Below, piece by piece: positions 41,920 to 50,451 of a stretch of 64,000 bases of DNA. The position numbers were made by a program, and so were the translations under genes. The notes under the pieces are model-generated. The model was not told the origin of the DNA. It did no database searches and saw only the letters and a list, made by a program, of their open reading frames with translations. Source of the DNA: Dyella terrae. Its GTDB lineage: Bacteria; Pseudomonadota; Gammaproteobacteria; Xanthomonadales; Rhodanobacteraceae. The stretch spans positions 372,001-436,000 of the forward strand of contig NZ_SIZZ01000002.1 in the NCBI RefSeq assembly GCF_004322705.1, in the 5' to 3' direction. Each line of letters opens with the position of its first letter. The stretch's first letter is position 1.

Positions 41920-44111
41920 GGCGCCTGGGCCGAGGCGGCGGATTTGCCGGCGCCCTCCAGTGCCTCGCGGACCATCGCCGAGGTCAGCACCGTCGGCAGC
42001 TGTCGCCCCTCGCTGCCATCCGCCGGGAACACCACGTAAAGCGGTACGCCGGGGGTGTGATACTGCTGCAGGAACGCCGTGATGGCCGGATCTTCATTGG
42101 TCCAGTCACCCTTCATGTAGACGGCGCCGGTGCGGTCGAGCAGGGCACGGAAGTCGGCGGTGTTGAGCACGGCGTGTTCGTTGGCCTTGCAGGTGATGCA
42201 CCAGTCGGCCGTCATGTCGACGAAGACGGGCGTGCCGGCCTTGCGCAGTTCGGCAAGCTTCTCCGGCGTGAATGGCACATAGCCATCCGCCGCATCGCTG
42301 GCGCTGACGATGGCCGGCAGGCGCGCCAGGTAATACAGCGGCGCCAGTGTGAGCAGGGCGAGTACCAGCACCAGCGCACGCTTGCCGCCACTGCGGTAAC
42401 GGCTGCGCTCGAACCACCACAACGTCATCGACAGCAGGACGGCGGCCACCAGCAGCAGTCCGACCGCGTCGGCACCGCGCTGGTTGGCGAGCACCCAGGC
42501 CAACCATGCGGCGGCCAGGTACATCGGGAAGGCCAGCACCTGCTTGAGCGTTTCCATCCATGCACCCGGCCGCGGCAGCAGGCGGGCGACCGCAGGGACG
42601 AAGCCCACGGCCAGGAACGGAAGGGCCAGGCCCAGCCCCAGCGCGAAGAACACCAGCAAGGCATGCAATGCCGGCGCCGCGAACGCGTACGCCAGGGCGC
42701 TGCCCATGAAGGGCGCTGTGCAGGGGCTGGCGACCACCACGGCGAGAACGCCGGTGAAGAAGTCGCCCGCCAGGCCCGAACGGTTGGCAAGCGAGCTGCC
42801 GGTATTGGCGAGCGAGGCGCCGAACTGCACCACGCCGGACATCGACAGGCCCACCGAGAGCATGACCAGCGCCAGCACCGCAACGACGGCAGGGTTCTGC
42901 AGCTGTGCGCCCCATGCGGATTTGAAGGTCACCACGAGCAGGCCCAGCGCCACGAAGCTGATCAACACGCCCGCGCTGTAAGCCAGCGCATGACGTCGGC
43001 GGCGCGCGGGGCTTTCGCCACTTTCGATCAGGCCCACGGCCTTGATCGACAGGACCGGCAACACGCACGGCATGAGATTGAGTACCAGCCCGCCGGCGAG
43101 TGCGAGGAGCAAGGCCGAGACCAGGCTCATGCCCAGGCTTGCCGGCGGAGTTTCCACCGGACGGGCTTGCGGCGCGGGGCCGGCGACCGCCGTGCCCGTC
43201 GACGTCGCGCCGCCCCGCAGATCGATGCTCAGCGCACGGGTCATCAGCGGATAGCACAGGCCGCCGTCCTGGCAGCCCTGGAAGCTGGCTTCCAGCTCAA
43301 GCTGACTGCGACCATCGAGCGAACCCTGCACGGCGACGGGGACGTCGACTTCGTCGAAGAACACCGTCACCTTGCCGAACTGCGGGTCTTCCTTGGTCTC
43401 GCCCGCCGGCCACGCCGGCTTGCCGAGCGTGAGGCCATCGGCGTTCTTGAGCGTAAGGGCAGTCTGGTCGCGGTAGAGGTAGTAGCCCTTGGGCATGGTC
43501 CAGCGCAGCAGCAGCTGACCCGGCGACGAGGCAAGCGCCTCCAGGCGGAAGGCTTGTTCCGGCGGCAGCGGCGCGCCATCACCGGCGCTTCCCTTGCTGC
43601 CGGAAAGCCCGCCGAGCGCGGCGCCGAGCGAGGTGGGCCTGGCGTCGCCGGCACTTGCCGTGGCGAGGTCGAGATCCAGTTGCTCGGTATGCGGCGGATA
43701 GCAGATCTTCGGTTCGACTTCGTGGCAGCCCTGGTAGCGCACGGCCACGCGCAGGCGGTCGGTGCCGGGCGCCAGGGTGTAGGGGATGCTCGCGTCGACG
43801 CCGTGGTGGTACGTCTCCACGTCGCCGAGGTATTCGTCGTGATGTTTCTCGCCATCCGGCAGTTGGGCCTCGCCCAGGGAGACGCCTTCGCCGGGTTTGA
43901 AATTCATCCTTCCCCGGTAGAGGTAGTAGTCCGGCGCAATCTCCCAGTGCAGCTTCAGGACGCCTGGCGTGGAGGTGTCTGCGCTGAGCTTGTAGGCCTC
44001 CGTCACCGGCAACAGGCCGTCGTCCTGCGCCATGGCGGGCGAAACGCCCGCCAGCGCGGCAAAGGTCACGACGATCGATGCGGCCCAGCGGCCAAGGGAA
44101 AAGCGACGCAT
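41916..44111 (-). CDS. dsbD: Protein-disulfide reductase DsbD with duplicated N-terminal domain
   Basis: A 731-residue DsbD, longer than the roughly 565 residues of E. coli. After a signal peptide (ending SPAMA) there are two N-terminal immunoglobulin-like domains in tandem. One has Cys129/Cys137 (QGCHEVEPKICYPP), the other Cys280/Cys286 (QGCQDGGLCYP), each preceded by a YYLYR strand. The eight-TM domain has the paired cysteines in NLMPCVLPVLS and ASPCTAPFMG. The C-terminal thioredoxin domain has WCITC (Cys638, Cys641). It passes electrons from cytoplasmic thioredoxin to periplasmic partners. It is coupled to the TlpA-like gene. Confidence 0.95.
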   Translation of the reverse strand: MRRFSLGRWAASIVVTFAALAGVSPAMAQDDGLLPVTEAYKLSADTSTPGVLKLHWEIAPDYYLYRGRMNFKPGEGVSLGEAQLPDGEKHHDEYLGDVETYHHGVDASIPYTLAPGTDRLRVAVRYQGCHEVEPKICYPPHTEQLDLDLATASAGDARPTSLGAALGGLSGSKGSAGDGAPLPPEQAFRLEALASSPGQLLLRWTMPKGYYLYRDQTALTLKNADGLTLGKPAWPAGETKEDPQFGKVTVFFDEVDVPVAVQGSLDGRSQLELEASFQGCQDGGLCYPLMTRALSIDLRGGATSTGTAVAGPAPQARPVETPPASLGMSLVSALLLALAGGLVLNLMPCVLPVLSIKAVGLIESGESPARRRRHALAYSAGVLISFVALGLLVVTFKSAWGAQLQNPAVVAVLALVMLSVGLSMSGVVQFGASLANTGSSLANRSGLAGDFFTGVLAVVVASPCTAPFMGSALAYAFAAPALHALLVFFALGLGLALPFLAVGFVPAVARLLPRPGAWMETLKQVLAFPMYLAAAWLAWVLANQRGADAVGLLLVAAVLLSMTLWWFERSRYRSGGKRALVLVLALLTLAPLYYLARLPAIVSASDAADGYVPFTPEKLAELRKAGTPVFVDMTADWCITCKANEHAVLNTADFRALLDRTGAVYMKGDWTNEDPAITAFLQQYHTPGVPLYVVFPADGSEGRQLPTVLTSAMVREALEGAGKSAASAQAP

Positions 44112-44207
44112 GAAATCTCCAGCTTGCGGTGCCCGCCCGAAGGCGCAGGCATTCGTCCGATTATGGCCCAGTGTGGCCCGGACGCCCGCTGCTGCGTCAT
44201 CCGGTCC

Positions 44208-45110
44208 CTACATACTGGGTTCGACCTGGACCCCGTTCCGGTTACCGATTCGCGCCGGACGCGAGATCAGGGCCGTTCCGGCCAGAATCACGATGCAACC
44301 CAGACCCATGGCCGCCGAAAAGGTTTCACCGAGGAAGAGCCAGCCCCAGAGCACGCCGAAGGCCGGGATCAGGTAAAGCACGGTCATCGTGCGCGCGGCG
44401 CCGACGCGGGCAATCAGCTGGAAGAACATCACATAAGCGATAGCGGTGCAGGCAACACCCAGTCCGAGCATGGCGCCCCAGGCGCTCGCGCCGGGTGACG
44501 TGGCCGGCCAGGCCGCCACCGTAAGCGGCAGCAGGACGATGGCTGCCACGATCTGGCTGCCCGCGGCCGATGCGAGCGGCGATACGGCCGCCAGGCGCCG
44601 TCGGCTGTAGTGGACCGAAAAGGCGTAGCAGACCGTGGCGCCCACGCACGCGAGGCAGGCCAGGACGCTTTGCATGCTGCCCTCGATATGCACGTTATCG
44701 CCGATCAGCCACAGCACGCCGGCAAACCCGAGCAGCAATCCAGCCAGCTGGGAACGACTGAGTCGCTCCTTCAGCCACAGCCAGCCGCTGCCGGCGACCA
44801 GCAACGGGGTGATCGCATCGAAGATGGCCGACAAGCCCGCTGGCAGCACGAGAGCGGCATAGGCAAACAACACGAAAGGCAGCGCGGAGTTGGTGATGCC
44901 GACCACGGTGATCGCCCGCCAGTGCTGGCGCATTTCGGTGCGGCGCGCAGCCGACGCGAACAAGGGTACGAAGCACACGCCAGCCACCAGCGCGCGCATG
45001 CCTGCCAGCGCCATCCCGCCGAATTCGCCGGCACCCATGCGCATGAAAAGGAAGGAGCCGCCCCACAGCGCACCGAGTGCCAGCAGGTTGCCGATATCGG
45101 AGGTTTTCAT
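44208..45110 (-). CDS. EamA/DMT-family transporter, two-repeat
   Basis: A 300-residue inner-membrane protein with about ten TM segments in two EamA repeats (ALGALWGGSFLFMRMGAGEFG; AFGVLWGWLFLGETFSAAM). It belongs to the drug/metabolite exporter group related to RhtA/YdcZ-like proteins; the substrate is unknown. ATG 45110 overlaps the stop of the GST gene (ATGA), so both are one transcription unit divergent from a MocR-type regulator. Amino-acid or electrophile-conjugate export would fit the neighbours, as inference. Confidence 0.9.
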   Translation of the reverse strand: MKTSDIGNLLALGALWGGSFLFMRMGAGEFGGMALAGMRALVAGVCFVPLFASAARRTEMRQHWRAITVVGITNSALPFVLFAYAALVLPAGLSAIFDAITPLLVAGSGWLWLKERLSRSQLAGLLLGFAGVLWLIGDNVHIEGSMQSVLACLACVGATVCYAFSVHYSRRRLAAVSPLASAAGSQIVAAIVLLPLTVAAWPATSPGASAWGAMLGLGVACTAIAYVMFFQLIARVGAARTMTVLYLIPAFGVLWGWLFLGETFSAAMGLGCIVILAGTALISRPARIGNRNGVQVEPSM

Positions 45111-45802
45111 GGCTTGCCGGCCTGTCCAAAGAGCGTGCGGCGCTCTTCGTCACTCAGCGTCTTTCGTTGCGTTGTGTAAGTGCTTTCCACGCCTTCGTAC
45201 GTGCGCTGCGTGGCGGCGCGTGCGCTGATGCGATCGAACCAGCGCGCGAGGTTCGGGTGCGCATCCAGCGATTGCCCATGCGCTTCGTGCGGCACCACCC
45301 AGGGATAGCAGGCGATGTCGGCGATGGAGTAGTCGCCGGCGAGGTAGTCGCGATCGGCCAGCCGACGGTCCAGTACGCTGTACAGGCGCGTGACTTCGCG
45401 CGTGTAACGATCGATCGCGTAGGGTACTTCTTCCGGGGCATACACGCGGAAATGCCCGGCCTGGCCACCCATCGGTCCCAGGCCGCCCACCTGCCAGAAC
45501 AGCCATTGCATCACCTCGGTGCGCCCGCGCAGGTCAGGCGGCATCAGTTGGCCGCTTTTCCCGGCGAGGTACTGCAGGATGGCGCCTGATTCGAAGATGC
45601 TCAGCGGTGCACCGCCGTCGACCGGGTCGGTGTCGACGATGGCGGGAATCTTGTTGTTGGGCGAGATCGCGAGAAATGCCGGCGCGAACTGTTCGCCCTT
45701 GCTCAGACTGATCGTATGCAAGCGATAGGGAAGGCCGGTTTCTTCCAGGAAAAGTTTGATCTTCAGGCCGTTCGGCGTGGGGGCGAAATACAAGTCGATC
45801 AT
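45107..45802 (-). CDS. YfcG/YghU-like glutathione S-transferase
   Basis: A 231-residue GST of the Nu class. MIDLYFAPTPNGLKIKLFLEETGLPY, ISPNNKIPAIVD and FESGAILQYLAGKSG form the thioredoxin-like glutathione site, and WQVGGLGPMGGQAGHF is the hallmark of the YfcG/YghU group, which have disulfide-bond reductase activity. It is cytosolic. Coupled to the EamA gene downstream and divergent from a MocR gene at 45908, by which it is probably controlled. Confidence 0.93.
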   Translation of the reverse strand: MIDLYFAPTPNGLKIKLFLEETGLPYRLHTISLSKGEQFAPAFLAISPNNKIPAIVDTDPVDGGAPLSIFESGAILQYLAGKSGQLMPPDLRGRTEVMQWLFWQVGGLGPMGGQAGHFRVYAPEEVPYAIDRYTREVTRLYSVLDRRLADRDYLAGDYSIADIACYPWVVPHEAHGQSLDAHPNLARWFDRISARAATQRTYEGVESTYTTQRKTLSDEERRTLFGQAGKP

Positions 45803-45845
45803 GGGGCGGCACCAGGGATGGGCGGGGAGCTCAGACTAGGCTGAC

Positions 45846-45894
45846 GATTGGACTGGCAAAAGATCCAGATTGCATGAATGATTGAGGTCCAATC
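45846..45894. promoter_or_regulatory. Possible MocR operator in the divergent promoter
   Basis: GATTGGAC (45846-45853) and GTCCAATC (45887-45894) form a perfect 8-bp inverted repeat with a 33-nt spacer, centred in the space between the divergent GST and MocR genes. CCAGATTG-type half matches lie between them. The right half would fall inside the MocR frame if ATG 45878 were used, one reason to prefer ATG 45908. Confidence 0.4.
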
Positions 45895-45907
45895 AGTGCC
45901 CCCTTCC

Positions 45908-47341
45908 ATGCCCCATTCCCTGGACATCCCGCTGGACCTCCCTTCGCCGGGCTCGCGCCAGAAGCTGGCGGCGCTGCATGGCCAGCTGCGGGCGGCGATC
46001 CTGGACGGGCGACTCAAGGCCGGGCTGCGCCTGCCACCCAGTCGCGAACTGGCTGCGGCGCTTGGGGTGTCGCGCAATACGGTCGTCGCAGCGTACGAGC
46101 GACTGTCGAGCGAGGGTTACGTGGCCTCGCGACAAGGCTCGGGGCACTACGTGGCCGACCTGGCCGGTAAGCGCGTGCTGAGACCCTCGGCCCATCCGCT
46201 TGATGACGGGCGCCTGGCGCCGGCATGGCGTGCCGGCATGCCGGCGATGTCGCGTAGTTTGGAGGCAGCGCCTCGCTTCGATTTTGGCGTGGGCCTGCCC
46301 GACATCAGCGCCTTTCCGTTCGAGCTTTGGCGACGCCTCTCGGCGCGCGCCGTGCGGCAGGTGTCGCGACTGCCGGCCGTGTATCTCCCCGCGCAGGGTC
46401 AGCCAGCGCTGCGCGAAGCGATTGCCCGGCATGTGTCGTTTGCCCGCGCCGTGGCGTGCGACCCCAGCGACATCATCGTCACCAGCGGTGCGCAACAGGC
46501 CTTCGATTTGCTGGCGCGCGTGCTGGTCACGCCGGGCCGGACGGTCGTGGCGGTGGAGGATCCCGGCTTTCCGCCGATGCGGCGTGCCTTCGAGGTGGCG
46601 GGGGCGATCCTTGCTCCCGTGCCGGTCGACGAGGAAGGGCTGGTGGTGTCGCGCCTGCCCGGGGACACGCGCGTCATCTATGTCACGCCGTCGCACCAGT
46701 TCCCGCTGGGCGTGGCGATGTCGCCCGAGCGGCGACGGCAATTGCTGGACTTTGCCGCCGTGCATTCGGCGGTGATTGTCGAGGACGATTACGACAGTGA
46801 GTTCCGCTTCGGCAGCCGTCCGCTGGATGCGCTGCAGACGCTCGATACACAGGGCGCGGTCTGCTATGTCGGGACGTTCTCCAAATGCCTGTTTCCGGCA
46901 CTGCGCCTGGGGTACGTGGTCGCGCCGCCCTGGCTGCAGCCGGCGCTTGCCGCCGCCAAACAGGCCGCTGACTGGCATTGCGATGCCGCATCTCAGGAAA
47001 CCCTGGCCGCCTTCATCGCCGAAGGCCACCTGGCGCGCCATGTGCGACGGATGCGCAAGATCTACGGCGAGCGCCGGCAGGCCTTGTTGGCGGTGCTGGA
47101 GGAATGCGGCTGGCAGCCGTGGCCGTCGGACGCCGGGCTGCATGTGGCCGCGCGGACGCCGGGCAACGTGCCTGCCGCCGACTGGATCGCCAGGGCCGCG
47201 CTCCGCGATGTGCGTGTTGAGCCAGTGGCGCGATACGCGGCGGGCGGCGCCCATGAAGGCCTGCTGTTTGGCCTGGGGGCGGTCCCGGCGACCGACGTCG
47301 CCGGGGCCGTGAAGCCCTGGGCGACGCTCAGGGGTCCTTGA
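45908..47341 (+). CDS. MocR-family regulator (GntR helix-turn-helix plus aminotransferase-like domain)
   Basis: About 477 residues from ATG 45908 (MPHSLDIPLDLP); ATG 45878 ten codons earlier is the alternative, and neither has a strong ribosome site. Residues about 15-75 form a GntR-type winged helix (LKAGLRLPPSRELAAALGVSRNTVVAAYERLSSEGY in segments). The remainder is a fold-type I aminotransferase-like domain with IVTSGAQQAFDLLARVL, EDPGFPPMRR and GTFSKCLFPALRLG, which holds the PLP-binding Lys. Such regulators sense amino-acid or PLP-related ligands. It is divergent from the GST/EamA operon and overlaps the 3' end of cutA by 14 bp. Confidence 0.93.
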   Translation: MPHSLDIPLDLPSPGSRQKLAALHGQLRAAILDGRLKAGLRLPPSRELAAALGVSRNTVVAAYERLSSEGYVASRQGSGHYVADLAGKRVLRPSAHPLDDGRLAPAWRAGMPAMSRSLEAAPRFDFGVGLPDISAFPFELWRRLSARAVRQVSRLPAVYLPAQGQPALREAIARHVSFARAVACDPSDIIVTSGAQQAFDLLARVLVTPGRTVVAVEDPGFPPMRRAFEVAGAILAPVPVDEEGLVVSRLPGDTRVIYVTPSHQFPLGVAMSPERRRQLLDFAAVHSAVIVEDDYDSEFRFGSRPLDALQTLDTQGAVCYVGTFSKCLFPALRLGYVVAPPWLQPALAAAKQAADWHCDAASQETLAAFIAEGHLARHVRRMRKIYGERRQALLAVLEECGWQPWPSDAGLHVAARTPGNVPAADWIARAALRDVRVEPVARYAAGGAHEGLLFGLGAVPATDVAGAVKPWATLRGP

Positions 47342-47654
47342 TTCCGTCCCTGACCCAGTCGAGATATGCCGGGTGACCCTGGCTGACGGGTACGGCGATC
47401 AGCTCGGGCAGGCGGTAGGGGTGAAGCTCCAGGAGGCGCTGGCGCAGGGCGTCGAAGCGATCCTCGGTGGTCTTGATCAGCAGCAGGACCTCGCTGTCGG
47501 TCACCACCCGGCCCTCCCAGAAATAGGTCGAGCTGATCCCGGGGAGGCGGTTGACGCAGGCCGCCAGGTGCTCGCCGACCAGGGCTTCGGCCAGCAAGGC
47601 CGCCGCATTGGTATCGGGGCAAGTGCAGTAGCAGAGCAGGACAGCGTCGGTCAT
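47328..47654 (-). CDS. cutA: Divalent-cation tolerance protein CutA
   Basis: A 108-residue protein from ATG 47654 (MTDAVLLCYCTCPD), the family start. Marks of CutA are ACVNRLPGISSTYFWEGRV, EVLLLIKTTEDRFDALRQRL and HPYRLPELIAVPVSQGHPAYLDWV (in pieces). CutA forms a very stable trimer, historically linked to copper tolerance, with an unclear molecular role. It is convergent with and slightly overlaps the MocR gene, and is divergent from groES. In related genomes cutA usually adjoins dsbD; here three genes intervene. Confidence 0.95.
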   Translation of the reverse strand: MTDAVLLCYCTCPDTNAAALLAEALVGEHLAACVNRLPGISSTYFWEGRVVTDSEVLLLIKTTEDRFDALRQRLLELHPYRLPELIAVPVSQGHPAYLDWVRDGIKDP

Positions 47655-47748
47655 GGGATGGAAGCCTACAGCGATTAGGGTGGTTTCCGCCCCTTGAAAC
47701 CCTCCGAATCTCACCCCACTAGCGTAACCAGCCATCGGATCGGCCCTT

Positions 47749-47802
47749 TTGTCGGGGGAAGCTTCGTCGTTAGAATTGGCACTCGTTGACCCTGAGTGCT
47801 AA
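47749..47802 (+). promoter_or_regulatory. groESL promoter with CIRCE operator
   Basis: TTGTCG (47749-47754) and TAGAAT (47771-47776) form a vegetative-type -35/-10 pair with a 16-bp spacer. Immediately downstream, TTGGCACTC (47776-47784), a 9-nt spacer and GAGTGCTAA (47794-47802) make a CIRCE element with one mismatch to the consensus left arm. CIRCE is bound by HrcA, which represses chaperone operons and releases them upon heat shock. Confidence 0.9.
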
Positions 47803-47872
47803 CAACGCCGTCAGGCAGCCGATCCGGGTCCGACCTTTTTTTGTTCCATTCACTCATAGCTGGAGCCTTCCC

Positions 47873-48166
47873 ATGAGCAAACTGCGTCCGTTGCACGATC
47901 GCGTCATCGTCAAGCGCCTCGAAGAAGAGCGCATTTCCGCTGGCGGCATCGTCATCCCCGACAGCGCCACCGAAAAGCCGACGCGCGGCAAGGTCATCGC
48001 TGCCGGCACCGGCCGCATCCTGGAAGACGGCAACGTCCGTCCGATGTCCCTGAAGGAAGGCGACGTCGTGCTGTTCGGCAAGTACGCCGGCCAGGAAATC
48101 AAGATCGACGGCGAAGAGCTGGTCTTCCTTAAGGAAGACGACATCGTGGCAGTGATCGAAGGCTGA
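47873..48166 (+). CDS. groES: Co-chaperonin GroES
   Basis: A 97-residue co-chaperonin; ATG 47873 follows a TGGAG ribosome site by about 8 nt. [17 protein letters not shown], the mobile loop [15 protein letters not shown] and [21 protein letters not shown] (in pieces) are typical. The heptameric lid caps GroEL during protein folding. It lies behind a CIRCE-controlled promoter, 132 bp before groEL, a slightly long gap for this operon. Confidence 0.98.
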   Translation: MSKLRPLHDRVIVKRLEEERISAGGIVIPDSATEKPTRGKVIAAGTGRILEDGNVRPMSLKEGDVVLFGKYAGQEIKIDGEELVFLKEDDIVAVIEG

Positions 48167-48286
48167 GTTTTGGAAGGCGTCGGCGATGGGCTGAGCGCGT
48201 GATCAAAAGCGCGCACGCCAGTCGCTTGCGGCTCCTTTCCAAACCGCTTTTCGAACGACAAAACCATTTCTAATCAAAATTTTTGA

Positions 48287-49942
<1,656 letters not shown>

Positions 49943-49963
49943 GTCCTCGCGTCATGGCTCTGG

Positions 49964-49994
49964 AAAAGCCCCGCTTCGGCGGGGCTTTTTTTTT
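49964..49994 (+). terminator. Rho-independent terminator of groESL
   Basis: AGCCCCGC (49966-49973 region) and GCGGGGCT (49979-49986) form a stem with a TTCG tetraloop, followed by nine T residues, with A residues on the 5' side. It lies 22 bp after the groEL stop. Confidence 0.95.
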
Positions 49995-50451
49995 GCTCGC
50001 CGGAAACAAGCTCGCCGGCTGCCAGGCGATCATCGAGGTTTGAAAACACGCGCCGCGTCCGTCCTGTGACTCAACGGACGAAGGGGAGAGTGCACGACGT
50101 TCGGTTGCGAGTCAGCTAAGAAAATCGGGTGAATCAGACACGGAATCATTCGCGTTGATGGCGGCGGCTCGGCACGATCCGCAGCGTCATGCGGTCTGCG
50201 CGGGAGGGCGCAACTTCGTACGGAACAACCATCGGGCTTCGCGCAACCAAGCGGCGCCCGATGAGCTCGCTGCGCGCCTCGCAAGCATGTTGCGTCGCAC
50301 GATGCGGTCTTAATTTCTCTCGATCATGCTTCCGCCGCCTTCGAGAACGCACCGGTATTTGCCTGCCAAGGTGGGTGGTGCGACGCAAGAAATTGCGTTT
50401 CGGGCCCAGCTGCGAGGGGGCGCAGCTCATACAACAATTACGGGGAAGAGA
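49995..50451. other. Non-coding region upstream of the TonB receptor
   Basis: A 457-bp stretch between the groEL terminator and the receptor start. The receptor frame is open back to about 50326, but that part lacks a ribosome site and is not signal-peptide-like. No convincing promoter, riboswitch or small gene was recognised. The final 50 bp carry a GGGGAAGAG ribosome site. Confidence 0.5.
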
